Positions 1 to 5,779 of a stretch of 7,618 bases of DNA are shown here, in pieces. Numbering within the stretch: position 1 is the stretch's first letter; every line of letters begins with the position of its first letter. The notes beneath the pieces were generated by a model that had not been told where the DNA came from, did not search any database, and saw only the letters and a list, made by a program, of their open reading frames with translations. The stretch is from Candidatus Pacearchaeota archaeon ex4484_71 (GTDB lineage Archaea > Nanobdellota > Nanobdellia > Pacearchaeales > GW2011-AR1): the NCBI GenBank assembly GCA_002254395.1, contig NJDN01000030.1, positions 1 through 7,618 on the forward strand, read 5' to 3'. Made by a program: the position numbers and the translations under genes.

Positions 1-196
1 CGAGATTCGAACTCGGGTTACTGCCGTTCTCCAAAAGAGTGGCTGGGTTGAGACCCTAGACCTTACTCTCTCATCGAGATTAGATCACCTCTCTTTAATT
101 CTTCGCACCAGGAAAAGAAATTGAGTTTTCAATTCGACTCCCAGCAATCCCGAACTTTTGAGAGGGCAGCGTACTTGGCCACTATACTATCGGGGC
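1..196 (-). tRNA. tRNA-Glu(CUC), intron-containing, 3' end cut by window edge
   Basis: Read on the minus strand from 196. The acceptor 5' strand GCCCCGA (196-190) is followed by TA, a D stem GTAT/GTAC (187-184, 174-171), an anticodon stem CTGCC/GGCAG (169-165, 25-21), a 4-base variable region TAAC, and a T arm with loop TTCGAAT (11-5). The window ends inside the 3' strand of the T stem, so the last T-stem base and the acceptor 3' strand are missing. The anticodon loop, joined across the intron, is C T C-T-C A C, giving anticodon CUC for Glu codon GAG. The 4-base variable region agrees with archaeal tRNA-Glu. A TATA-like box lies about 27 bases upstream. The next gene (313-633) is divergent. 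Confidence 0.9.
27..158 (-). other. 132-base tRNA intron with bulge-helix-bulge splice motif
   Basis: The intron sits at the canonical position between tRNA positions 37 and 38. A bulge-helix-bulge can be drawn by hand: a 4-bp helix CTCT (164-161) with GGAG (32-29), one T-G wobble included, is flanked by 3-base bulges CAA (160-158) and AAC (28-26), with the anticodon stem outside. The predicted cuts fall at 159/158 and 27/26, as expected for the archaeal splicing endonuclease. The helix on the intron side is weak (A157-T33, A156-T34, G155-T35). Inside the intron GCTGGG (145-140) can pair with CCCAGC (47-42), and AATTGA (134-129) with TCAATT (124-119). At 132 bases it is long for an archaeal tRNA intron and encodes no endonuclease. 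Confidence 0.82.
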
Positions 197-218
197 ACAG
201 ATAAACTAAAAATCTTCC

Positions 219-226
219 CTTTAAAA
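219..226 (-). promoter_or_regulatory. TATA-like box for tRNA-Glu
   Basis: The minus strand reads TTTTAAAG, centred about 27 bases upstream of the tRNA 5' end at 196. This is the normal TBP-binding distance for an archaeal tRNA promoter. Confidence 0.5.
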
Positions 227-277
227 TGTTTATGCAATAACAAAACACACCAGAAAATAATTAAAACAAATACAAAG

Positions 278-286
278 CTTTTTATT
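278..286 (+). promoter_or_regulatory. TATA-like box for the 313-633 membrane protein gene
   Basis: CTTTTTATT is centred about 31 bases before the ATG at 313, and no Shine-Dalgarno sequence is visible. This suggests a leaderless or nearly leaderless transcript. The same CTTTTTATT core precedes the paralogous gene at 3313. Confidence 0.45.
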
Positions 287-312
287 CGAGAAATTCTTAG
301 AGTAAGAATAAC

Positions 313-633
313 ATGCAAAGCGAAGACCTCCCAAAAATAGCAATAATAATATTCTTTACTGCACTTATAATAGGGGCAATAATTGGACTCTCAGTTAGAT
401 CTTCAAATCAAGATGACATAAAAGTGGTGAACAGCCTCACAAAAATGTGCAAATATTCAGAACAAACGAACTCAAAATGCGCAATGTCTTTCTCTGCAAT
501 CGCTGTATTATTATTCTTACTAAGCATAATAGAAATAGTTAACTTGAGAAATTATTCTGGAGACTATGGCACGGGAATAATTACCTATATCTTTGGTATT
601 GCGGTAGGATTTATCTTATCTTTTATTTTCTGA
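313..633 (+). CDS. Small three-helix membrane protein with Cys pair (paralogue 1)
   Basis: I do not recognise a named family. The 106-residue protein has three predicted membrane helices, at about residues 8-28, 59-78 and 86-106. The loop between helices 1 and 2 is polar (residues 29-58) and carries two cysteines, C46 and C56. A glutamate (E74) lies near the end of helix 2. Charge distribution suggests that the Cys loop is outside and the short second loop, with R79, inside. The protein at 3313-3645 matches it along its whole length: same helix layout, the Cys pair after an equivalent K-M/L-C, the E-I motif ending helix 2, and a YI-x-G-x3-GFI pattern in helix 3. The two are therefore paralogues. 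The ATG at 313 fits a leaderless promoter. Function is unknown; a small membrane scaffold or a disulphide-containing subunit would be guesses. Confidence 0.8.
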   Translation: MQSEDLPKIAIIIFFTALIIGAIIGLSVRSSNQDDIKVVNSLTKMCKYSEQTNSKCAMSFSAIAVLLFLLSIIEIVNLRNYSGDYGTGIITYIFGIAVGFILSFIF

Positions 634-647
634 GACCCTTAAAAAAA

Positions 648-655
648 CTTAAAAA
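648..655 (+). promoter_or_regulatory. TATA-like box for tRNA-Gln (and probably sua5)
   Basis: CTTAAAAA is centred about 27 bases upstream of the tRNA-Gln 5' end at 679. It is the only evident promoter for both this tRNA and the Sua5 gene, which starts 7 bases after the tRNA. Confidence 0.5.
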
Positions 656-678
656 CTATGGTCTTCTAAAAATTCCAT

Positions 679-751
679 AGCCCTGTAGTACAGTGGTCAA
701 GTATAGTTGGTTCTGGGCCAATTGACCCAGGTTCGAATCCTGGCAGGGCTA
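679..751 (+). tRNA. tRNA-Gln(CUG)
   Basis: A full cloverleaf can be drawn. The acceptor stem is AGCCCTG/CAGGGCT (679-685, 744-750), the D stem GTAC/GTAT (688-691, 701-704), the anticodon stem GTTGG/CCAAT (706-710, 718-722), with a TGAC variable region and a T stem CCAGG/CCTGG around loop TTCGAAT (727-743). The anticodon loop TTCTGGG gives CUG, reading Gln codon CAG. The discriminator is A751 and no CCA is encoded, as is common in archaea. There is no intron. The Sua5 start codon follows at 759, so the two are probably transcribed together. Confidence 0.93.
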
Positions 752-758
752 TTCCAAA

Positions 759-1295
759 ATGATCCTTAAAGAGAAAGAGATATCTAACGAAATAATTGAA
801 AGATTGAAAGAAGAAATATTCATCTACCCCACAGACACGATATATGGAATTGGTTGCAACGCACTTAATAAAGAATTGGTTAAAAAAATAAGAGAGATAA
901 AAAACAGAGACAACAAACCTTTCTCAGTCATAGCACCCTCTAAAGAGTGGATCTTAAACAATTTTGATGTTGAAGAAGAACTAATTGGCAAATATCTCCC
1001 CGGGCCATACACCCTTTTATTGAAAAAGAAAGACCAAAATTTCTTAAGCGAAGTTTCAAACAATGAAATGGTAGGGGTAAGGATACCCGACTGCAAATTT
1101 ACAAAAATTCTTCAAAAGCTAGAGATTCCAATAGTAACAACCTCTGTAAACCTCTCTGGCGAAAAACCCGCAAACAAAATAGGTGAAATAGATGAAAAGA
1201 TATTAAATAAAGTAAAATTAATAATTGATTCGGGAGAACTTAACGGCAAACCTTCAACGCTAATAAAAGATGGTGGAACCCTAGAACGAAAATAA
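759..1295 (+). CDS. sua5: Threonylcarbamoyl-AMP synthase, Sua5/YrdC/TsaC family
   Basis: A soluble YrdC-fold enzyme of 178 residues. The family makes threonylcarbamoyl-AMP from threonine, bicarbonate and ATP, the first step in t6A37 modification of tRNAs that read ANN codons; the Kae1/KEOPS complex then transfers the group. Family motifs seen in order: PTDT and YG (24-30), KNR and KPFS (48-56), PGPYTLLLKKK (81-91), GVRIPD (106-111), TSVNLSGEKPA (128-138), and DSGELNGKPSTL near the C terminus (157-168). The length matches the YrdC-only form, without the extra C-terminal domain of Sua5 proper. The start is 7 bases after tRNA-Gln with no room for its own promoter. Its stop codon directly abuts the stop of the convergent helicase gene. 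Confidence 0.93.
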   Translation: MILKEKEISNEIIERLKEEIFIYPTDTIYGIGCNALNKELVKKIREIKNRDNKPFSVIAPSKEWILNNFDVEEELIGKYLPGPYTLLLKKKDQNFLSEVSNNEMVGVRIPDCKFTKILQKLEIPIVTTSVNLSGEKPANKIGEIDEKILNKVKLIIDSGELNGKPSTLIKDGGTLERK

Positions 1296-3236
1296 TCAAA
1301 AAGCATCCAGTTTCTCAAAAAATTCCAAGACCCGGCTATCTGGACTCAAAACATAAACATGATCTTCCTTATACCTTAATCCACGATACAATTTTTGCAA
1401 CAGCTCTCTCCGGGCCTTGTCTCTATAAAAACTCCAATAATACTCTGGCTTTGAACGATTTAAAATCTTCCAAAAGGGATCTTGAATGTCGGGATTGGGA
1501 AACTTAGTAAAAACAATGGAATTGCACTCCGACCCAGGAAAATCAACGCCTCTTGAATCCCTTGTAGAAAACAAAATATCTCTCTCCCCCTTCTTGAAGC
1601 TCTCTATTATTTTTCCTTCTCCATCTTTTTTCTGTTCTTCCCTCAATTCGTCTCTCGAAACAAGATTGTTTAAGCCATATTCCTGAATCTCACTCTCTGA
1701 AGGCAAATCTTTGAAAGAATTAACATGAACAAGCGTTGGTCTTTTTGAATTTTCAATACAAGAATCCAATGCAAGAAGATAGTCTTCTCTAGTAAACTTC
1801 CCCGACTTAAAATTAGAATATCTGCAATCTATTTCACTACCTGTACGAATAATGTCTATGCTTCCTTGATGGTTTGTCTCAGCGTCCACCACAACATAAT
1901 CTTCAAGGCCAAAAATATTTCTCAACACCTGGTCAGAATGCAAAGTCCCAGACATTAAAACCACTCTCTTATTTTTGTTTATTAGCTCCTCCAATTTCTT
2001 TGCAAGATTTATTGTGACAAGGTTCGCATTGAGGCCTTTATCCGATTTTGAAAAAACGACAAAGGTCTCGCCAAAAAATCCGTCAAACATCCGTGCAGCC
2101 TCCACAACTTCCAAAAGATAACTCTCATCGTCCACAACCCCCACCAAATCCTTCTCTAAAAATAATCTAAGTAGATCATAAACCCCCGTCCTCTTTAGAG
2201 GGATGACTTCCCCCATGGAAATAGAATTTTTCACTTCTTCATTTTCCCTCAAGTGCCTTATCAAACTAAAAACCTCTTCCGAAAAATCGTCTTCCAAGTC
2301 CCCAAGCGAGACCTCATGTATTAAAGCATTCTGCAACCTATCAAGGTTTATCTTTTTTTGATTTGCAAAGCTATCTAAAAATTCATCACATTCATCAATA
2401 ATCTCCACCTCTGTTAAAGGCTTCCTGTTCAATAACGTCTCAAGCTTATACTTTAGAGAATTAAAAACAATAACATCAGATTCAATATACGACTTGAATT
2501 GTTCATAAAAAGGACATCCCGCCTTTCTTTCGTGAAAAATCCACTTAATGCCAGAGAGACCCATATACTCTCTTTTTCTAACATTGCCTAAAACCCTCGA
2601 ATCATAGCCCTCGGGCAATACCGGGCTCCAATACGGACAAACAGGAGCAATAGAAAGCCTCTTCACGTCCCTTATCTCCCTAAAGTTGTTAGGATTTATT
2701 CTATTGTTTTGGTGCAAATATTCTTTTATTCTCTGCCAATTTTTCTCTTTTATCTCAATTTTACACGGAATATTTGGATTGTCTGCAGATAAGTCCTTTC
2801 CAATCAAATTTTGTGCCTTCTCCTCCCTTCCCTCAAAGATATCGTAGAGATTTGAGTCAACTTCTTTCTTTCTATAAATCGCTTCGTCCGCATTATCCTC
2901 AAGAAATTTACACTTGTGATTTTTCCTACCCGTTATAACACTAATCTTTAGCTTCTTTCCATCTTTTCCCCTAATGCACTTCTCCCCCTCATAATCACGC
3001 TTATACTGGTTCTGAAGATTCTTCCCCGGAACAACTATGGAAGTTTTCCCAATTTCCTTGGCAATATTCAGTGCAATGGCGCTCTTCCCTGTTCCACAAA
3101 TGCCATGTATAAAAACTATCTTTTTTCCCTCATCAAAATGCCTTAAAACTTCTTTAACAACATCCATCTGCGTTTTGTTGTTGGAAAAACACAACGGTTT
3201 CAAAAATTCCTTATCTTTGTATAAGCTCCATTCCAT
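1296..3236 (-). CDS. XPD/Rad3-type superfamily 2 DNA helicase with Fe-S domain
   Basis: A 646-residue helicase counted from the ATG at 3236 (a GTG lies immediately upstream at 3239). Motifs in order: Walker A GICGTGKS (45-52), a cysteine-bearing insertion, a DECD Walker B box (281-284), SGTL (429-432), RGVDFPG (562-568), and a motif VI with Q614, R618 and R621. The insertion has C109 in a GRKNHKC context, C158, C200 in CPYW and C241 in CPFYEQF; the last resembles the CPYF ligand of XPD. These four are the likely 4Fe-4S ligands, with C87 as an alternative. XPD-family enzymes unwind DNA 5' to 3' in repair, and DinG is a related family, so exact orthology is open. A TATA-like element about 26 bases upstream of the ATG supports a leaderless transcript. 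The stop codon abuts the sua5 stop. Confidence 0.88.
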   Translation of the reverse strand: MEWSLYKDKEFLKPLCFSNNKTQMDVVKEVLRHFDEGKKIVFIHGICGTGKSAIALNIAKEIGKTSIVVPGKNLQNQYKRDYEGEKCIRGKDGKKLKISVITGRKNHKCKFLEDNADEAIYRKKEVDSNLYDIFEGREEKAQNLIGKDLSADNPNIPCKIEIKEKNWQRIKEYLHQNNRINPNNFREIRDVKRLSIAPVCPYWSPVLPEGYDSRVLGNVRKREYMGLSGIKWIFHERKAGCPFYEQFKSYIESDVIVFNSLKYKLETLLNRKPLTEVEIIDECDEFLDSFANQKKINLDRLQNALIHEVSLGDLEDDFSEEVFSLIRHLRENEEVKNSISMGEVIPLKRTGVYDLLRLFLEKDLVGVVDDESYLLEVVEAARMFDGFFGETFVVFSKSDKGLNANLVTINLAKKLEELINKNKRVVLMSGTLHSDQVLRNIFGLEDYVVVDAETNHQGSIDIIRTGSEIDCRYSNFKSGKFTREDYLLALDSCIENSKRPTLVHVNSFKDLPSESEIQEYGLNNLVSRDELREEQKKDGEGKIIESFKKGERDILFSTRDSRGVDFPGSECNSIVFTKFPNPDIQDPFWKILNRSKPEYYWSFYRDKARRELLQKLYRGLRYKEDHVYVLSPDSRVLEFFEKLDAF

Positions 3237-3258
3237 CACTTAAAAAAAATAGGACACA

Positions 3259-3264
3259 TTATAA
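3259..3264 (-). promoter_or_regulatory. TATA-like box for the helicase gene
   Basis: The minus strand reads TTATAA about 26 bases upstream of the ATG at 3236. No Shine-Dalgarno sequence is visible. Confidence 0.45.
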
Positions 3265-3280
3265 GCTTTATTAAACAAAA

Positions 3281-3291
3281 CCTTTTTATTT
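3281..3291 (+). promoter_or_regulatory. TATA-like box for the 3313-3645 membrane protein gene
   Basis: CCTTTTTATTT is centred about 27 bases upstream of the ATG at 3313. It shares a CTTTTTATT core with the promoter of the paralogue at 313. The helicase promoter diverges within the same 76-base intergenic region. Confidence 0.45.
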
Positions 3292-3312
3292 GATCTTTTA
3301 CTTTCCTCTTTC

Positions 3313-3645
3313 ATGTTTGACGGAGAAACAAAAAACTTGCTTACAATAATAGTTCTCGTTGCGCTTGTAATGGGCTTATTTTTGGGATTGGCAGCTAAAT
3401 CGCTCAGAGGTGAAAAAGACGTGTTCGTATTTGAACATGTAGAAAAGCTATGCAACCCTCTTGGAACCGGCAACAATGGTTACAGCACATGTGATGTGGT
3501 TCTCGTGGGAGGAATTCTAATATCTTTCATTGTCGGAACCCTTGAAATAATGCGATTGAAAGGAGAATTAGGAAAATATAATATTGGGGTAGTCTCTTAT
3601 ATTTCTGGATCAATAATGGGATTTATAATCACTTCTTCTCTTTAA
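3313..3645 (+). CDS. Small three-helix membrane protein with Cys pair (paralogue 2)
   Basis: A 110-residue paralogue of the protein at 313-633. Membrane helices are predicted at about residues 9-28, 61-80 and 91-110. The loop after helix 1 holds C47 and C60, here 13 residues apart rather than 10 as in the other copy. E78 ends helix 2, and helix 3 carries the shared YI-x-G-x3-GFI pattern. The short loop between helices 2 and 3 is basic (R81, K83, K88), suggesting it faces the cytoplasm and the Cys loop faces out. The stop codon overlaps by 4 bases the convergent ATP-grasp gene. No named family is recognised. Retention of two copies in a compact genome argues that the protein has a real role, perhaps as two subunits of one complex. 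Confidence 0.8.
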   Translation: MFDGETKNLLTIIVLVALVMGLFLGLAAKSLRGEKDVFVFEHVEKLCNPLGTGNNGYSTCDVVLVGGILISFIVGTLEIMRLKGELGKYNIGVVSYISGSIMGFIITSSL

Positions 3646-4238
3646 TTAAAAATTATAGTTGCCCCTTTCAATTTACCTTTATTTTTATGGACCACTAAAG
3701 GGCTTATGTTTAAATTTTCTATGTAAGGGTATTTCTCATACAAATCAGACAACCTCTTTAAATTGTCCTGCAAAATTAAGAGAACCTTTTTTGATACCTT
3801 CTTTCCAATTTTTGTTTCGCGAATCATTTTCGATATTTCTTTTTTATCAACCGGACACGACCTAAAAACAAGGTCCTCTTTGTTTTTGTAGTCTCCAAAG
3901 AACAACAGTTCCCCTAGGTCCGAATCTCTCACAAGCCCGACAAAAAACTCCTTGCCATCTATCTTTTTCTGGAAGAGAACTCCATTCACACCCTTTATTT
4001 TCACAAAACCCTTAAAGATACTCAAAGCCTCTGAATAAGTCTTTACATCTGTAACTGTTCCTTTCAAATGCCCCCCATACAAAATTTTATTCGAAGAAGC
4101 TCTTGCGATGGACGGTAGCCCAACCTTCTTTAAAGCTCGTTTCACACCAGAAATCCTTTTGACACAAACCCCCTCAACAATACTAAACCCTTCATCCCCT
4201 AAAAACTTCAAGGCCCTTTTATCGTTAAAATAAATCAT
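3642..4238 (-). CDS. Divergent ATP-grasp protein, ADP-forming acyl-CoA synthetase beta-subunit homologue
   Basis: A 198-residue protein, counted from the ATG at 4238. The reading frame is open up to 4403, but that extension would run into the divergent gene and past the TATA box. The family couples an acyl-CoA thioester to ADP phosphorylation through an ATP-grasp domain. Recognisable pieces: a G-x-P segment (40-42) followed by the region that normally reads HKSD-x-GGV, a GLVRDSDLGELLFFG stretch (101-115), an FR-x3-P segment, a basic helix, and a terminal N-x-N-I-S-P-L motif (175-181). Against the usual family sequence as I remember it, the catalytic His is Tyr54, the GLGG-x-FVE loop is shortened and lacks its glycines, DINP has become NISP, and the final Asp of the DAR-like motif is absent. 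ATP-dependent catalysis is therefore doubtful. Its partner is the divergent alpha-type gene at 4285. Confidence 0.72.
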   Translation of the reverse strand: MIYFNDKRALKFLGDEGFSIVEGVCVKRISGVKRALKKVGLPSIARASSNKILYGGHLKGTVTDVKTYSEALSIFKGFVKIKGVNGVLFQKKIDGKEFFVGLVRDSDLGELLFFGDYKNKEDLVFRSCPVDKKEISKMIRETKIGKKVSKKVLLILQDNLKRLSDLYEKYPYIENLNISPLVVHKNKGKLKGATIIFN

Positions 4239-4257
4239 ATAAAATAAACAAAATCTA

Positions 4258-4268
4258 TTTATATATAT
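4258..4268. promoter_or_regulatory. Shared bidirectional TATA element of the acyl-CoA synthetase-like pair
   Basis: TTTATATATAT lies in the 46-base gap between two divergent start codons. Its centre is about 22 bases from the ATG at 4285 (plus) and about 25 from the ATG at 4238 (minus). No second TATA box is evident, so one near-symmetrical element probably serves both leaderless genes. Confidence 0.55.
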
Positions 4269-4284
4269 CTTTCGAAATAATAAT

Positions 4285-5481
4285 ATGAAAAGTGGGAAAA
4301 GCATTGAAAAACTCTTAAATCCAAAGAAAATAATAATCATAGAAGTGTCTGAAAACGCGACAAAATCCGGATTGATCATATCGCACAAACTTGAAAAATT
4401 CAAAGGGAAAAAAATATTTGTGAAAATTCAAAAGAATAAAAGAAATATCACGCCCCTAAAAAAAAGCCTGGAAAACAACATTGACCTAGCAATAATAATC
4501 TCTTCCCTCAAAAAAATCCCAAAGATTTTAAGAAAATGTTCAGACAATAAAATCCAAAACTACCTTTTACTACCCCCAGAACCAAACGAAAAAGAAGATT
4601 TGCGACTGATGAAGAAAATTCTAAGAATATCTGATAGAAAAAAATTAAACATTTTGGGCCCCGACTCATTGGGAATTTTTAACCAAAAACAAAAATTAGA
4701 CCTCACACAATCAACTAAAACACCAAAAAAAGGAAACATCGCTTTCATAAGTCAAAGTGGCACACTTTGGAGCTACGTTGGAGACTTGGGGGTCGGAATA
4801 AACTACTATGTCGGTCTTGGAAAAAATCTGGGCACGGGATTTGCAGAATTTATAGAATATTTCAACGAAGAAAAATCAGTAAAAAAGATTGTATGCTACA
4901 TCGAGAAACTAAGAGAATCAAAGAAGTTTATCGAAGCATGTAAGAAATCAAAAAAAGAGATCATAGTTCTAAAAGGAGGAAAAACTAGCGAGGGGATGAG
5001 AATTTCAAATAACTCAATATCTAAACCAACTGAATACAAAAGATACGAAGGAATCTTCAAACAAGCAGGCGCGAAAATATCTCCATCAATTGCAAAGACA
5101 TTCAGATTAAAAAAACAAGACATAAGAAAAAAATTAAAGAAAGATGAAGGAATAATCATCACAAACTCAAAAGGAGCTGCGACACTTCTCACAGACGAAC
5201 TAAACTCAAAGAAATTTAACATCAGAAGAGTCATTTTTCTCGGAAGGAATGCAACACCCCTAAAATACAGAGAAACATTAGACAAGTTCAATAATTACCG
5301 GGGGGATATAATAATCATAGCAGCAAACCAAGCAACACTAGACGCGGAAGCACTTTCTTATTTGCTCCCCACACACCCTACAAAAGACAAAATAAAGGTA
5401 ATATTCCTGGGAAAGAGTATGGAAAAATATGAGAAAATCTTTAAGAAAAACAAGGTTCCTTTCTTTACAACACCTCTTTAA
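4285..5481 (+). CDS. Divergent ADP-forming acyl-CoA synthetase alpha-subunit homologue
   Basis: A 398-residue protein with the three-part layout of alpha subunits: a CoA-binding Rossmann-like domain (about 10-135), a ligase domain starting at KKGNIAFISQSG (148-159), and a C-terminal flavodoxin-like part (about 285-398). Conserved landmarks are LLNPKK (10-15), ILGPDSLG (123-130), FISQSGTL (154-161), a GLGKNLGTGFAEFIEYF region (177-193), IVLKGGKTSEG (227-237) and FKQAG (258-262). Counting back from FKQAG, the site of the phosphorylated His of this family (usually in SSHTGS) is Asn243. The Gly of the N-terminal GAS motif is Glu20. The protein is somewhat shorter than the roughly 460 residues usual for the family. 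It probably pairs with the product of the divergent gene at 3642-4238. Homology is clear; normal catalysis is unlikely. Confidence 0.82.
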   Translation: MKSGKSIEKLLNPKKIIIIEVSENATKSGLIISHKLEKFKGKKIFVKIQKNKRNITPLKKSLENNIDLAIIISSLKKIPKILRKCSDNKIQNYLLLPPEPNEKEDLRLMKKILRISDRKKLNILGPDSLGIFNQKQKLDLTQSTKTPKKGNIAFISQSGTLWSYVGDLGVGINYYVGLGKNLGTGFAEFIEYFNEEKSVKKIVCYIEKLRESKKFIEACKKSKKEIIVLKGGKTSEGMRISNNSISKPTEYKRYEGIFKQAGAKISPSIAKTFRLKKQDIRKKLKKDEGIIITNSKGAATLLTDELNSKKFNIRRVIFLGRNATPLKYRETLDKFNNYRGDIIIIAANQATLDAEALSYLLPTHPTKDKIKVIFLGKSMEKYEKIFKKNKVPFFTTPL

Positions 5482-5510
5482 ACTCAACCCGAGAACTCCA
5501 TCTCCAAAAA

Positions 5511-5520
5511 CCTTATAAAG
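5511..5520 (+). promoter_or_regulatory. TATA box for the eL41 gene
   Basis: CCTTATAAAG is centred about 26 bases before the ATG at 5541. This supports that ATG, rather than the internal one at 5580, as the start of a leaderless mRNA. Confidence 0.6.
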
Positions 5521-5540
5521 CAATTTCTCTAAAAAAACAT

Positions 5541-5657
5541 ATGAAAAGAAGTTCTAGACGTTGGAAGAAGAAAAGACAGATGCGTTGGAAGTGGCAACGT
5601 AAAAGATTGAGAAAGGAAAAGCACAAACGTAAAGTAAGAAGAGCGAGATCTAGATAG
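5541..5657 (+). CDS. rpl41e: Ribosomal protein eL41
   Basis: A 38-residue, extremely basic protein made mostly of Arg and Lys, with three Trp (W8, W16, W18). From M14 to the C terminus it is exactly 25 residues, the length of eukaryotic eL41, and follows the same pattern: MR-x-KW near the start, runs of K and R, ending in RSR where the eukaryotic protein ends in RSK. eL41 is a single helix at the subunit interface of the ribosome. The first 13 residues are an extension. The TATA box sits at leaderless distance from the ATG at 5541, so the extension is probably translated. Four of its Arg codons are CGT although AGA dominates elsewhere in the window, which fits high expression. Confidence 0.82.
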   Translation: MKRSSRRWKKKRQMRWKWQRKRLRKEKHKRKVRRARSR

Positions 5658-5779
5658 TTGTGTTTTAAAATATATAATTGAAAGTATATTATAAAAGATA
5701 TATTTTATATCACCATATTCTCATTAGAAGTTCATCGTAAATACATTGTTTCATCTATGTAACTAAAAAAATCACACAA
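5658..5779. other. AT-rich intergenic region with nested inverted repeats
   Basis: No gene is seen here. AAAATATAT (5667-5675) and ATATATTTT (5698-5706) are a perfect 9-bp inverted repeat, and inside it TATAAT (5673-5678) pairs with ATTATA (5688-5693). The two pairings are partly exclusive. The region may serve for termination after eL41. From 5711 on I see nothing until the RFC promoter. Neither strand encodes the missing RFC N terminus. Confidence 0.4.

Noticed and set aside
27..158. C/D box guide RNA inside the tRNA-Glu intron
   Set aside because: GTGATCT and CGATGA only loosely resemble boxes C and C', and no CTGA box D occurs on the minus strand of the intron.
158..340. Plus-strand 60-codon open frame
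   Set aside because: It overlaps the first exon of tRNA-Glu on the other strand and the start of the membrane protein gene, and its composition is not protein-like.
824..1318. Minus-strand open frames across sua5
   Set aside because: They are antisense to a clear YrdC-family gene with all its motifs in order.
4239..4403. 55-codon N-terminal extension of the ATP-grasp protein
   Set aside because: It would run through the TATA element and into the divergent alpha gene; the ATG at 4238 fits both the promoter and the family.
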